Below are positions 37,789 to 48,926 of a DNA stretch of 64,000 bases, piece by piece. Under the pieces are notes generated by a model, which was not told where the DNA came from, made no database searches, and saw only the letters and a program-made list of their open reading frames with translations. The DNA is from Defluviitaleaceae bacterium (GTDB taxonomy: Bacteria > Bacillota > Clostridia > Lachnospirales > WQUN01). How positions within the stretch are numbered: the stretch's first letter is position 1; each line of letters opens with the position of its first letter. Both the position numbers and the translations under genes were made by a program. The stretch is taken from contig WRBD01000008.1 of the NCBI GenBank assembly GCA_009779835.1, positions 1 to 64,000 of the forward strand, in the 5' to 3' direction.

Positions 37789-38711
37789 TACATATACGCC
37801 TCCAAATCAGCTTTCATATCAAGAACGGCTTCTCTTGCGGCAAGTGCAAATTCTTTTTCGTTTGTTGCAAATTTTCCCGAAGCATACGCTCCTGTTATTC
37901 CACGTGAACTGTTTACAATCATGCCGTATTTTTCGCCGTTCCACAAGCCTTTTAAATCTTTGCCACTGCCGCCCTGCGCACCATAACCCGGCACAAGAAA
38001 AAATGTATGCGGCATAATTTTACGAAGCTGAACAGCTTCATCCGGGTGAGTGGCACCAACCACCGCGCCAATCGCGCTATAACCCATCTCGCCGATAAGA
38101 GGTTCGCCCCATTTACTCACAAGTTCGCCAACGTGCGCGTAAATCGGCTTTCCGTCATTTGTCAGAACATCTTGAATGTCACGGCTGCTTGTGTTTGAAG
38201 TTTTCACAAGAACGAACAACCCCTTGTCAAACTCACGGCAATCCGCCAAATAAGGTTCGATATTATCAAACCCCATATATGGGCTTAGCGTAATAAAATT
38301 CGCGGTTGCCCTGTCTTGAATTTCGCCCGCGATATTCAGCTGCCCGATATGCGCCGTCGAATACGCTTCCGCTGTACTGGCAATATCGCTGCGCTTCACG
38401 TCGCCGATTACAAAAAGCCGTTTGCTTTGCGCGTATTCAATTGTGCGCGTGTAAGCGTCCAGCCCAGCCGCGCCGTACATTTCATACATGGCTATTTGGG
38501 GCTTAACGGCAGGCACGATGTCATGAATTTTATCAATAATCCCCTTATTAAAAACATAAAAAATTTCCGCAACAGCTTGCGGCGTCCGCCCCATCTCTGC
38601 GAAAATTGTTTCCTTTATATATTCGGGAATTTGCCCAAGCCGTGGGTCCAACCCTACAACTATCGGTGCGCGTGTTTCTTGGATTTTTTTAATCAGACTG
38701 TCGGTTAGCAT
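37788..38711 (-). CDS. pyrF: orotidine 5'-phosphate decarboxylase
   Basis: VVGLDPRLGQIPEYIKE; FVIGDVKRSDIASTAEAYSTAH; MPHTFFLVPGYGAQGG; start set at MLTDSLIKKIQ (the ORF track extends to 38765). Confidence 0.96.
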   Translation of the reverse strand: MLTDSLIKKIQETRAPIVVGLDPRLGQIPEYIKETIFAEMGRTPQAVAEIFYVFNKGIIDKIHDIVPAVKPQIAMYEMYGAAGLDAYTRTIEYAQSKRLFVIGDVKRSDIASTAEAYSTAHIGQLNIAGEIQDRATANFITLSPYMGFDNIEPYLADCREFDKGLFVLVKTSNTSSRDIQDVLTNDGKPIYAHVGELVSKWGEPLIGEMGYSAIGAVVGATHPDEAVQLRKIMPHTFFLVPGYGAQGGSGKDLKGLWNGEKYGMIVNSSRGITGAYASGKFATNEKEFALAAREAVLDMKADLEAYM

Positions 38712-39910
38712 ATTGATTCTCCCTTGTATATAATTTGCCCTGCAAAAATGGTGTAAACAATGCACCCGGTTACTTTGCGCCCATGGAATGGTGTGTTTCT
38801 GCTTAGGCTTTCAAATTTATTTTTGTCAATTATGTGGTTTGCAGAGGGGTCAATTATTGTGATATCCGCGACTGTGCCCGGGCTCAAATGTCCCAAGTTT
38901 AAATTAAGAATTTCAGCGGGATTCACAGTGAATTTTTCTATTAATTGTAACGGAGAAAGAACACCCGTACATATTAGCTCTGAAATGGCAAGCGGAATGG
39001 CGGTTTCAAGACCTATTATTCCGTTGGCGGTGTTTTCATAGCTACGATTTTTGTCGTCTTCATGATGAGGGGCGTGGTCGGTTGCGATTGTTGAAATTAT
39101 GCCGTCTTTAAGCGCGGCGATTATTGCAGTGCGGTCGGCATGTTTTCGTAGCGGCGGCGACATTTTAAAATTCGGGTCATAAGTGGGGTTGTCTTCGTCC
39201 GTTAACGTGAAATGGTGCGGTGCCGCTTCAGCCGTGACTTCTTGCCCCGATTCTTGCGCGGCACGGATTAATTCCACGCCCCTCGCTGTGCTTACATGGC
39301 ATATATGAAGCTTCGTGTCCGTTTCTTTCGCAAGAGCGATATCGCGCGCAATTATTTCTTCTTCCGGTTCGCAGTGTGCCAGAACAGGCAAGTCAAGCTC
39401 TTTTGCAAGCTTCATCGCGGCAACAAAAATTGCGGGTTCTTTAACGGTTTTTCCGTCGTCGCTTACTGCGCAAACTCCCGCTTGTTTCATTTTTTTCATT
39501 TCAGATAGCTCTTCGCCCAAAAGCCCTTTTGTAATGCTTCCGATTGGCACTACACGAACCGTACCGTCTTTTTTCGCCGTCTCATTGATATATTCAACTC
39601 TTTCCGCGCTGTCGGTAACGGGCGAAGTATTCGGCATACAACACACCGTTGTAAATCCGCCCGCGGCAGCGGCGCGCGTGCCTGTTTTTACTGTCTCTTT
39701 GTGCAACTCCCCGGGATCGCGCAAATGAACATGTATATCAATCAAGCCGGGCGTAACCCAAAACCCCGACGCGTCGATTATTTTTTTCGCGTTATCGTTG
39801 CATGACGAAGTTACGGAAATAATTTTCCCATTCTCGATTAAAACATCCATTAGCGCGTCAATTCCGTTTGCGGGGTCAATTACGCGCCCGTTTTTTATTA
39901 AAGTTTTCAT
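38705..39910 (-). CDS. pyrC: dihydroorotase
   Basis: LIDIHVHLRDPGELHKETVKTGTRAAAAGGFTTVCCMPNTSP; TDHAPHHEDDKNRSY. Confidence 0.97.
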   Translation of the reverse strand: MKTLIKNGRVIDPANGIDALMDVLIENGKIISVTSSCNDNAKKIIDASGFWVTPGLIDIHVHLRDPGELHKETVKTGTRAAAAGGFTTVCCMPNTSPVTDSAERVEYINETAKKDGTVRVVPIGSITKGLLGEELSEMKKMKQAGVCAVSDDGKTVKEPAIFVAAMKLAKELDLPVLAHCEPEEEIIARDIALAKETDTKLHICHVSTARGVELIRAAQESGQEVTAEAAPHHFTLTDEDNPTYDPNFKMSPPLRKHADRTAIIAALKDGIISTIATDHAPHHEDDKNRSYENTANGIIGLETAIPLAISELICTGVLSPLQLIEKFTVNPAEILNLNLGHLSPGTVADITIIDPSANHIIDKNKFESLSRNTPFHGRKVTGCIVYTIFAGQIIYKGESIC

Positions 39911-39998
39911 ATAATTATTCTAGCACCACGAACCTTTAATTGCAATTCGATGTCTGCATTGCTATAATTCAAAAAATTTTTTAGTTTGGGGGAGTTTT

Positions 39999-41420
39999 AT
40001 GTTTTGCACACATTGCGGTCTCGAATTTGATATAGAAGCGGCGGCATTTTGTCCGGAATGCGGAAATAAATTTGACGAAGAACCGGAAATGGAACCCGTT
40101 AAACCGAAAGGAAATAAAAAATCAAAAATGTATGCGGTAATCGGAGGCGGCGGTTTGCTTGCAATAATTATCGCCGTGATTGCGTTAATTGCACTTATCC
40201 CGCACAACCCGCCATATGAAGTCATTGAACCGGGCGAATATGAATGGATTGCATACTGGCACGACGGTCACTTTATGATTATGGATAGCAGAGGACGCTG
40301 GAGCATTCAAGATTCCCGCGGGAATGAGATTGTTCCGTTCGGCAAATATGAAAACGCCCAAGACTTTACCGACGACTACATTCTCGCACATGACAACGGG
40401 ATATACATCGTTTTGGACAAGAGCGGTAGCGAAGTTGCTACGTTTGATAAATTCGATTCGATGGAATTCGTTTCGCCCACAAGATTTATTGTAAGGCAGG
40501 GCAGTCGTCACGGCGTTGTAGACCGACGCGGCAATGAAATTATTGCGCCGGGAAGATATACGCGCATACAATCACCGGACAGTGGAACATGGTATGTAGT
40601 AAATGACGGCAACCGCGTAGGGCTATTGGACAGCCGCGGCAGAGAGATTGTTTCGCCCGGCATATTTGATGATTTCATACAAGCCCCAAATAACAGGTTT
40701 GTTGCAACACTTGGCGACCGGGACAATATGCGCGCTGCCGTTTTAGACAATCGCGGGCGCGAAATTATTTCCCTCGGCACATATAATGAAATCGTGCCTG
40801 TTGAAAACAGTAATTTCTTTATCGCAAGAGACGGCGAAACTTGGGGCGTAATCGACCACCGTGATAACACGGTCATTCGTTTTGACAGACACGAAATCCT
40901 TGAGGCGGGCAACACGGGATTTATTATAACGGACAGCAGAGGGCGCAGAAGTGTTTTGAATAGCAGCGGCAACGAACTTATTCCGCCCGAAAGGTTTGAT
41001 GTAATATTGTACGAAGGCGGCGGGCTTTTTAAAGTGCATCACGATGGAGACTCGGGCATTGTTAATTATCGCTGCGAAGAAATTGTACCGGTCGGAAGAT
41101 ATGATTCGGTTGAATACGCCGGCAACAACAGATTCATTATTGCAATGGGCGATTCGTGGGATTTAAGCGTGGGCGTTATAGACCATCGCGGCGAAATGAT
41201 TATTCCTTTAGACAGATACGATGAAATCGTACTCTTTCCCTTTTTCTTTGGGGATAACGGCTTTTTAATCAGAAACGACAATCGTGTAGGGTTTCTTGGC
41301 CTTAACGGGCAAGAAATAATCCCTATGGGCAGATATGACCAAATTCACGGTGTTTATAATAATTTGGCAATTGTAACGAAAGATGGCAACATCGGCGTAA
41401 TTAATGCGAGACGGATATAA
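39999..41420 (+). CDS. zinc-ribbon, single-TM, WG-repeat (beta-propeller-like) protein
   Basis: MFCTHCGLEFDIEAAAFCPECGNKF; TM; repeated GVVDRRGNEIIAPGRY / GLLDSRGREIVSPGIF / GVIDHRGEMIIPLDRY. Confidence 0.88.
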   Translation: MFCTHCGLEFDIEAAAFCPECGNKFDEEPEMEPVKPKGNKKSKMYAVIGGGGLLAIIIAVIALIALIPHNPPYEVIEPGEYEWIAYWHDGHFMIMDSRGRWSIQDSRGNEIVPFGKYENAQDFTDDYILAHDNGIYIVLDKSGSEVATFDKFDSMEFVSPTRFIVRQGSRHGVVDRRGNEIIAPGRYTRIQSPDSGTWYVVNDGNRVGLLDSRGREIVSPGIFDDFIQAPNNRFVATLGDRDNMRAAVLDNRGREIISLGTYNEIVPVENSNFFIARDGETWGVIDHRDNTVIRFDRHEILEAGNTGFIITDSRGRRSVLNSSGNELIPPERFDVILYEGGGLFKVHHDGDSGIVNYRCEEIVPVGRYDSVEYAGNNRFIIAMGDSWDLSVGVIDHRGEMIIPLDRYDEIVLFPFFFGDNGFLIRNDNRVGFLGLNGQEIIPMGRYDQIHGVYNNLAIVTKDGNIGVINARRI

Positions 41421-41434
41421 TAGTATGTATAAAA

Positions 41435-41457
41435 CAAGGCGGGGAAGCCCCGCCTTG
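41435..41457 (+). terminator. strong 10-bp hairpin after the WG-repeat gene (weak U-tract)
   Basis: CAAGGCGGGG-AAG-CCCCGCCTTG. Confidence 0.5.
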
Positions 41458-41626
41458 CGTCGTTATTTACCTGTTGCTGTATAAATTTACTGTTGAATTC
41501 CGCCTTGGCTACTGCCACCTCCGCCGGAACTTCTAATGCCACAGAAAATTTAATTTCTTGATTTCTTCGCGCAAACCTATATAATATTCTCTTGTACATA
41601 AACAATTTGGGCAGCGGAGGGGAAAA

Positions 41627-44600
41627 ATGAATGCATTGAAAAAAATAATATGCATCGTGTTTTTATTCCTAATTTTTTCCGGTTGTCAAGATTTCCAAAA
41701 TTTTCACGAACATCATGATGCGGCGGCATTTACATGGTTTCAGGATATTCCCGGTGTAACGGCTGAAGAAATTCAAGCAATAGAGGCCTTACGGGAAGAA
41801 TATGATTATTTTGTTTACAGTGTTTTGCCGTCTACGGTTGCGTTTTATGACAGCAATGGCGAGATAAGAGGTTGGTCGGCACTTTTTTGCGAGTGGATGA
41901 CCCAACTGTTTGATATTCCATTTGTACCTACCTTTGTTGCATGGGAAGATTTCTTGACAACGCTTGAAAGTTTTGAGGCAGACTTCACCGGCGCAATGAC
42001 CGCCACGGAGGAACGCCGTCAAACGTACCTTATGACAGACGCTATTTCAAGGAGTGTTGTCCAGTATTTTAGGCTACCGAACAGGGTTTCGCTGGATGAT
42101 ATAAAAAAGACACGCCTGCCGAGGTATGCGTTTATTGAAGGAACAAATACGATAAATCAAGTTAGTGAAAGTCTTGCACCGGATTCATTCGTACTTGTAA
42201 CAGTGCGAAATTTTGAAGAAGCTTACGACGCACTTGTAAGCGGCAGCGCAGACGCGTTTTTTAATAATGCTACGGCGGCGGCGTCTTTTGACGCATATGG
42301 CACTGTTGTCTCAAGGGATTTTTTTCCGTTAATATACAGCCCTGTTTCGCTATCAACGCAAAACCCCTCGCTTGAACCAATTATCAGCGTTGTACAAAAG
42401 GCGTTGGATAACGGCGCGCTTCGCCATTTTAACGAACAGTACAATCAAGGACACCAGGAATATCTCAGAACAATGCTAAATAATCAATTTACCGAAGAAG
42501 AGCGTGAATTTATTCGCAGTAATCCTTTCGTGCCGATTCTTGCGCGGCGGAATAATTATCCATTCAGCTTTTACAATAATCATGAAAAAGAATGGCAAGG
42601 GATTGCTTTTGATATTTTGGACGAAATAGAGTCGCTGACCGGTTTGACGTTCAGAGTGGCACATCATCCGGATACGGCGTTTTCTGTTTTACACGACAGG
42701 CTTGTGAGAGGCGAAGCTCCACTTATTACCGAACTTACTTATATGCCGGGCGATGAAGCATATTTTATATGGTCAAGCGTTCCGTTTGCCGCAGACCGCT
42801 ACACACTTATTTCACGCATGGAATTTCCCAATATAAGTGTACACGATATAGAATATTTAAGAGTAGGCATAGTTGAAAATACCGCAAATGAAATACTGTT
42901 TCGCAAATGGTTTCCCAAACATGAAAAGATTATAACATTTGAAAATAATTTGGATAAATTCAACGCCTTGTCGCGGGGCGAGATTGATGTAGCGGCGGCA
43001 AACCAAAGCCAGCTCCTGTTAATGACACATTATCATGAACAAGTAGGCTACAAGCTGAACCTTGTTTTAAATTACGACCTAATACCCACGTTTGGGTTCA
43101 ACAAAAATGCAACGGAGCTTCATTCTATTTTCGAGAAAGCACTTTTTCTTATAGACATAGAACCCATATCCGAACGTTGGCTACTGCGGGTTTTCGATTA
43201 TCGAACCAGAATATCGGAAGCTCAAAGGCCGTGGATTTTAGGTGCGGCAGCGTTGCTTTTTTGTGTGCTTGTTCTTTTATTAGTTATGCTTATCATAAGC
43301 CGCATTACCAATAAAAGAGCAAAACGGCTTGTTGAAGAACGCACGAGCAAGCTGGAAGCGCAGACATCTTTGCTTACTACGCTGATTGACCACATTCCCG
43401 CGTGTGTTTTCACAAAGGATTTGAAATCAAATTATACGATGTGCAATAAATATATGCTGGAATACTTTGGGATTACCGAAAGTGACATTCTGGAAAAAGA
43501 TGATTATGAAGCACTCGGAATACCTTCTTATTTAACCGAACGGTTCAAAGAGGTAGACCGTACCGTAATCAGAGAACGCCAAATTTCTATTGTTGAAAGC
43601 CTTGTGCCGTCTATGAGGGGAACAGATAATTATTATCAAGTTTCGCGTGTACCATTAATTCAAAACGGAGAAGCGGTCGGAATTTTGGGAATAGTTATCG
43701 ACACAACGGCACGAAAAGATTGGGAACTTGCAAAAGAAGCGGAATATGAATACGCAACTAAATTAAGTGCATCACTGGCGAAAATAACAAATCATCCGAT
43801 TGTTTTTGCAGATAAGTTTTTAGCCGCTGTAAAAGTTATTCTAAAAGAAGGATGCCTTGCGTTAGGAATTCATCATGTTGTGCTGTGGCAAATTTCGGAC
43901 GACAGAATGGCTCTTAAAAACATTGCACGATATAACATTCACACAGAAGACTATGCCACGGTAGAGGATTATAGTTTGCATGACCACCCGATTTTTTTGC
44001 ATAAACTTACAACATCGAGACTGCTTGTAATGAACAGCATAGAAGATATTTTACGTCACTCCGAAGTAAACGAGGAATATCACGCAGAATTATGCGCGCT
44101 TCTTGAAGCTCCGATACGAATTGAGGGTGAATTGTACGGACTGCTCGGCTTTGAGCAGGAAGCATGCGAAAGATATCCAAAAGGCCGGGAGTGGACGCTG
44201 GAAGAGCGTCATTATGCGTCGTCGCTGGCGGATTTGACAGCGATTGTAATTTCCAATTCCGAGCGGCGCAATGCGTTAAACGATGCGGAAGCCGCAAACC
44301 GTTCAAAGTCTGAATTCCTTGCAAATATGAGCCACGAAATCCGCACGCCAATGAATAGCATCGTAGGTTTTTCCGAACTTGCTATGTACGATGATATTTC
44401 ACCGCGCACACGAGATTATCTAAGCAAAATTTGTGAAAACTCCGAGTGGCTGCTTCAAATCATCAACGACATATTGGATATTTCAAAAATTGAATCGGGT
44501 AAAATGAAACTTGAAGAAATTCCGTTTGATTTACAGCAACTCTTAAATAGTTGCCGCACAATGATTATGCCTAAGGTAATCGACAAAAATCTTACGCTGC

Positions 44601-45805
44601 ATTTTTATGCCGAACCGTCTGTGGGAAGAATGCCTGTCGGCGACCCGACACGATTGCGTCAGGTATTTGTAAATCTTTTATCCAATGCCGTGAAATTTAC
44701 AAACTCGGGAATAATCAAGCTGATTGCCGTTATAAGAAAACAAACAGAAAAAACAGTTACAATGCAGTTTGAAATAAAAGACAGCGGAATCGGCATGACC
44801 GGCGAGCAAATAAAGAGAATTTTTGACCCGTTTATACAAGCGGAAAGCGGCACAACGCGCAAATACGGCGGCACGGGGTTGGGGCTGTCCATCACGAAAA
44901 ATATAATTGAATCTATGGGTGGAAATCTTGTGGTCGAAAGTATACCCGGCATCGGAAGCAAGTTCAGTTTCGAGCTGACATTTAATACAATCGACACAAA
45001 CAAGGCGGAAGTACGCAGCAATAAAGCTGTGTTCAGCGAATTGGAGAAGCCTGCGTTCGAGGGTGAAATTCTTTTATGTGAAGACAACGCAATGAATCAG
45101 CAGGTAATCTGTGAACATCTTGGCAGAGTCGGGCTTAAACCCGTTATTGCCGAAAACGGTAAAATCGGCTTGACGATGGTAGAAAACCGCATAAACAAAG
45201 GCGAGAAACCCTTCGATTTAATTTTTATGGATATTCATATGCCGGTTATGGACGGCTTGGAAGCCGCTGATAAAATATTGAAACTAAAAACAGGCTCGCC
45301 TATTGTCGCGCTTACCGCGAACATCATGGCACATGACAGAGAGCTTTATAAAGCGACAGGTATGACGGATTTTCTTGGCAAGCCGTTTACGTCGCAAGAG
45401 TTGTGGCATTGCCTGATGAAATATTTTGAACCTGTGAAATGGCAGAATCAAAACGAAAACCAAAGCGCGAAAGAAGAAAACGAGCTTCGCGGTAAATTAA
45501 TCAAGAGCTTTATCAAAAACAATAAAAATAAAGCCGCGGAAATTTCCGAAGCAATAAAAGCGAGTGACATAAAACTTGCACACCGTTTGGCGCACACACT
45601 TCGGGGAAATGCCGCGCAGCTAAACAAAACGATTTTACAGAAAGCCGCCGAAAAATTAGAGCGCGACCTCAAAGCCGGAAATGTGATTATAACGCCGGCG
45701 CAGCTTGAAGCACTTGAAATTGAATTAAACGCGGTAATCATGGAACTTACCCAACATGCAACAAAATTTGATTCATTCGATTTTGAACCGATAAGGAAGC
45801 ATTAA
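41627..45805 (+). CDS. hybrid sensor histidine kinase: lipoprotein-type signal, two SBP_bac_3 (Venus flytrap) domains, TM, PAS, GAF, HisKA-HATPase, receiver, Hpt
   Basis: LFLIFSGC; FSFYNNHEKEWQGIAFDILDEIESLTGLTFRV; SEFLANMSHEIRTPMNSIVGFSEL; GGTGLGLSITKNIIESMGG; LIFMDIHMPVMDG; LAHRLAHTLRGNAAQL. Confidence 0.95.
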   Translation: MNALKKIICIVFLFLIFSGCQDFQNFHEHHDAAAFTWFQDIPGVTAEEIQAIEALREEYDYFVYSVLPSTVAFYDSNGEIRGWSALFCEWMTQLFDIPFVPTFVAWEDFLTTLESFEADFTGAMTATEERRQTYLMTDAISRSVVQYFRLPNRVSLDDIKKTRLPRYAFIEGTNTINQVSESLAPDSFVLVTVRNFEEAYDALVSGSADAFFNNATAAASFDAYGTVVSRDFFPLIYSPVSLSTQNPSLEPIISVVQKALDNGALRHFNEQYNQGHQEYLRTMLNNQFTEEEREFIRSNPFVPILARRNNYPFSFYNNHEKEWQGIAFDILDEIESLTGLTFRVAHHPDTAFSVLHDRLVRGEAPLITELTYMPGDEAYFIWSSVPFAADRYTLISRMEFPNISVHDIEYLRVGIVENTANEILFRKWFPKHEKIITFENNLDKFNALSRGEIDVAAANQSQLLLMTHYHEQVGYKLNLVLNYDLIPTFGFNKNATELHSIFEKALFLIDIEPISERWLLRVFDYRTRISEAQRPWILGAAALLFCVLVLLLVMLIISRITNKRAKRLVEERTSKLEAQTSLLTTLIDHIPACVFTKDLKSNYTMCNKYMLEYFGITESDILEKDDYEALGIPSYLTERFKEVDRTVIRERQISIVESLVPSMRGTDNYYQVSRVPLIQNGEAVGILGIVIDTTARKDWELAKEAEYEYATKLSASLAKITNHPIVFADKFLAAVKVILKEGCLALGIHHVVLWQISDDRMALKNIARYNIHTEDYATVEDYSLHDHPIFLHKLTTSRLLVMNSIEDILRHSEVNEEYHAELCALLEAPIRIEGELYGLLGFEQEACERYPKGREWTLEERHYASSLADLTAIVISNSERRNALNDAEAANRSKSEFLANMSHEIRTPMNSIVGFSELAMYDDISPRTRDYLSKICENSEWLLQIINDILDISKIESGKMKLEEIPFDLQQLLNSCRTMIMPKVIDKNLTLHFYAEPSVGRMPVGDPTRLRQVFVNLLSNAVKFTNSGIIKLIAVIRKQTEKTVTMQFEIKDSGIGMTGEQIKRIFDPFIQAESGTTRKYGGTGLGLSITKNIIESMGGNLVVESIPGIGSKFSFELTFNTIDTNKAEVRSNKAVFSELEKPAFEGEILLCEDNAMNQQVICEHLGRVGLKPVIAENGKIGLTMVENRINKGEKPFDLIFMDIHMPVMDGLEAADKILKLKTGSPIVALTANIMAHDRELYKATGMTDFLGKPFTSQELWHCLMKYFEPVKWQNQNENQSAKEENELRGKLIKSFIKNNKNKAAEISEAIKASDIKLAHRLAHTLRGNAAQLNKTILQKAAEKLERDLKAGNVIITPAQLEALEIELNAVIMELTQHATKFDSFDFEPIRKH

Positions 45806-45842
45806 CGGCATTACAAATACTCCAAAACCGGGACGTGAGCTT

Positions 45843-48800
45843 ATGAAAAAAGTAAGCACCAAGCTTTTTTTGATATCGTTGACAAGCATTGTTTTGGCGG
45901 CACTTATTATTTTGGTGCCTACATTTTTTAGCATATCAAGAATTATCGACGAGTTGGCGCGTGATGATATGCAATCGTCCATGAACACCGTTGAGGCACT
46001 TGTAGAAAACCGTCTGCAAAGCACTTTAAGCGCGGCGGTTACGATTTCGCAAAAACATGATATAATAGCCGCGTTATCTGCGGAAGACGGCTTGCTTTTG
46101 GTTAACGCATTAACGCGCCTTTACGAAGATGTACTTATTTTTTTAGACCCTGATTTTATTACCGTCACAGATTCAAACGGAATCGTTCTGACCCGCTTGC
46201 ATGATTCGCAAGCGGGCGATTGTATTGCGCACCGCCGCGGAATTTCCCGTGCAATCCGGCGTTTGTATACATCAGATATCGAACCCGACGGTGAATCTGA
46301 GTTGGGTATTGTTTCAACCGTTCCGATTATCGAAAATGACATATTGCTGGGCACTGTCTCCGTTGGTTTTGACATGGGGACTACTAGTTTTGTGGATTAT
46401 CTCAGCTTTCTAACCAACGCGGAAGTTACGGTTTTTGCTTACGATACTTCGATTATGACTACTATTGTGTCGCAAACAACAGGCGAAAGGATGATTAGAG
46501 TTCCGCTTGCGTCGCATATCGCGGAAGTTGTTTTGTATCAGCGCGAAATTTTTACAATGGAAACGGAAATAGCACCACGTCCGGGCGAATTATTTTTTGC
46601 GCATTACAAACCGTTTTTGGACGAAACGGGCGAAGTACTCGGGGTTATTTTCACGGGGCAAAACCTTACCGCCGTGCGCAATATCGAACGCAGGACAATT
46701 AACACAGCCATAGGTTTTACCGTACTGATGGTTGTGATTGTATACGTGGTATTTAAGCGCGTTAACGCATCTTTGGTTTTAAATCAGCATCAATTTTTGG
46801 AGAAAGAACATGAGTTGAAAATGAAGCTTCTTGAACAGGAAATGCTAGAGCGTATCCGAACTATGTTCGATGCCGCACCTGTTTTGATTGAGTATTGGGA
46901 TGAAAATTTCAAGGCGTTGGATTGCAACCAAACCACTTTAGAATTCTACGAATTTTCCGATAAGAAGGAATATATATCGCATTTCGGCAGATATTTAACG
47001 TGTTCGTCTCTTGAGCAGTGGAATACTGAATTACAGAAGATTTTTGAAGATGGTCACGGAAAGTTTGAATTTGATGACGTAAACGGAAAAGGCGAAACAG
47101 TGCGTCTTGAAGTAGAAGGCGTATGCTTACAGGACGGCGAAGATTCAATTGTTGTAACTTACAGCAAAGATATTACGCAGTTAACGGAAGCGAAAGAACA
47201 AAGCAAAAACGCTTTGGAGCAAGCAATTTTGGCGAATCATACGAAAAATATGTTCCTGGCTAACATGAGCCACGAACTTCGCACGCCGCTGAACAGCATA
47301 GTCGGGTTTTCCGAACTCGCACTGGACGATGAAATTTCACCCAAGACAAAAGAATATTTGGATTTGATTCAAGATAATTCAGCGTTGCTTTTGCAAATCA
47401 TCAGCGACCTATTGGACATTTCCAAATTAGGTTCGGGGGAAATAGAACTTGAAAGTATTCCATTTGACTTACAAATCTTGTTATCCTCGTGCATGGCAGA
47501 AATTTCTGTTAACACCCACGAAAAAGGGCTTGTATCTGAATTACACGAGGAAAAATTACAATGTATGCTGCTTGGAGACCCGACAATGCTGCGACAGGTT
47601 ATTATGAATCTTTTATCCAACGCCGTGAAATTTACGGAAGAAGGAATAATTTCGCTTCATGCTGCTGTGAAAAATGTTGACGAGGAAACTGTAAAAATTT
47701 ATTTCGAGGTAAAAGATACCGGAATCGGCATGACTCCGGAGCAAATGAAAATAATTTTTGACCCGTTCGTGCAAGTGGAAACAGGAATGACACGAAAATT
47801 CGGCGGCACGGGGCTGGGGCTTGCCATTACGAAAAATACGATTGAGTCGATGGGCGGAGAGCTTTTAGTTGAAAGCACACCCGGAGCCGGCAGCAGTTTC
47901 AAATTCGAGCTAACGTTTAATACGTTTAAAACAGACGAATCACTTGAACCCGAATCGGTTTTTGAATCAATACGAAAACCTCAGTTTGAAGGCGAAATTT
48001 TAATCTGCGAGGACAGCGTGATGAATCAGCAAGTTATTTGCGAACATCTTTCGCGAATCGGGCTGAAATATATTGTTGCCGAAAACGGAAAAATCGGCGT
48101 TGAAGCAGTCGAAGAACGAATCGGCAAAAAGCAATTCGATTTAATTTTCATGGACATACACATGCCCGTGATGGACGGCATTGAAGCGTCGCAGAAAATT
48201 TTCGCATTAAACTTGAATATTCCCATAGTCGCGCTGACAGCAAACATCATGCCGCACGACATCGAATTTTACAAAGACAAGGGAATAAACGATTATCTAG
48301 GCAAGCCTTTCCTGTCTAATGAGTTATGGAATTGTCTTTTAAAATATTTCGAGCCGGTTGCTTGGCACACCGAAAACAACGAACACGCGGCAGATAGCCA
48401 ACTACGTCAAAAACTCGAGCGATATTTTGTTATAAATAATCAAAATAAAATCAGCGAGATTATTCAAGCCATCAACGACAATGATTTTACGCTTGCACAC
48501 AGGCTTGCACACACTTTGAAAAGTAACGCGGGGCAGATTAGCAGAATAGGTTTGGCGGCGGCGGCTGAAGCAGTAGAGCGCAATCTCTCGAAAAATATTT
48601 TAACAGACGGAGACATTTCCAAACTTAGCGGCGAATTAAAATTAGTTTTAGGGGAGCTGGCGCACTTAGAGACCGTAGAAAATGTAAAAGTAAAACATTC
48701 GGACACAAAAGCGATGCTCGCACTATATGAAAAGTTAAAACCCCTACTGGAAGACAGAGACTCTGAATCTTTGGCTCTTGTGGACGAACTGCGCAGTTTC

Positions 48801-48884
48801 CCGAATACGGAAGCACTTGTTGCTCAAATCGAAAGTTTTAATTTCGATAAAGCATTGGCAACTCTTGAGAGGGTTTTTTCGTAA
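45843..48884 (+). CDS. hybrid sensor histidine kinase: extracellular cache-like domain, PAS-like, HisKA-HATPase, receiver, Hpt
   Basis: KNMFLANMSHELRTPLNSIVGFSEL; GGTGLGLAITKNTIESMGG; LIFMDIHMPVMDG; LAHRLAHTLKSNAGQI. Confidence 0.95.
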   Translation: MKKVSTKLFLISLTSIVLAALIILVPTFFSISRIIDELARDDMQSSMNTVEALVENRLQSTLSAAVTISQKHDIIAALSAEDGLLLVNALTRLYEDVLIFLDPDFITVTDSNGIVLTRLHDSQAGDCIAHRRGISRAIRRLYTSDIEPDGESELGIVSTVPIIENDILLGTVSVGFDMGTTSFVDYLSFLTNAEVTVFAYDTSIMTTIVSQTTGERMIRVPLASHIAEVVLYQREIFTMETEIAPRPGELFFAHYKPFLDETGEVLGVIFTGQNLTAVRNIERRTINTAIGFTVLMVVIVYVVFKRVNASLVLNQHQFLEKEHELKMKLLEQEMLERIRTMFDAAPVLIEYWDENFKALDCNQTTLEFYEFSDKKEYISHFGRYLTCSSLEQWNTELQKIFEDGHGKFEFDDVNGKGETVRLEVEGVCLQDGEDSIVVTYSKDITQLTEAKEQSKNALEQAILANHTKNMFLANMSHELRTPLNSIVGFSELALDDEISPKTKEYLDLIQDNSALLLQIISDLLDISKLGSGEIELESIPFDLQILLSSCMAEISVNTHEKGLVSELHEEKLQCMLLGDPTMLRQVIMNLLSNAVKFTEEGIISLHAAVKNVDEETVKIYFEVKDTGIGMTPEQMKIIFDPFVQVETGMTRKFGGTGLGLAITKNTIESMGGELLVESTPGAGSSFKFELTFNTFKTDESLEPESVFESIRKPQFEGEILICEDSVMNQQVICEHLSRIGLKYIVAENGKIGVEAVEERIGKKQFDLIFMDIHMPVMDGIEASQKIFALNLNIPIVALTANIMPHDIEFYKDKGINDYLGKPFLSNELWNCLLKYFEPVAWHTENNEHAADSQLRQKLERYFVINNQNKISEIIQAINDNDFTLAHRLAHTLKSNAGQISRIGLAAAAEAVERNLSKNILTDGDISKLSGELKLVLGELAHLETVENVKVKHSDTKAMLALYEKLKPLLEDRDSESLALVDELRSFPNTEALVAQIESFNFDKALATLERVFS

Positions 48885-48926
48885 TGCGAATAAAAAAAAG
48901 GCAGTTACCGGGTACCCCTCCATGAC

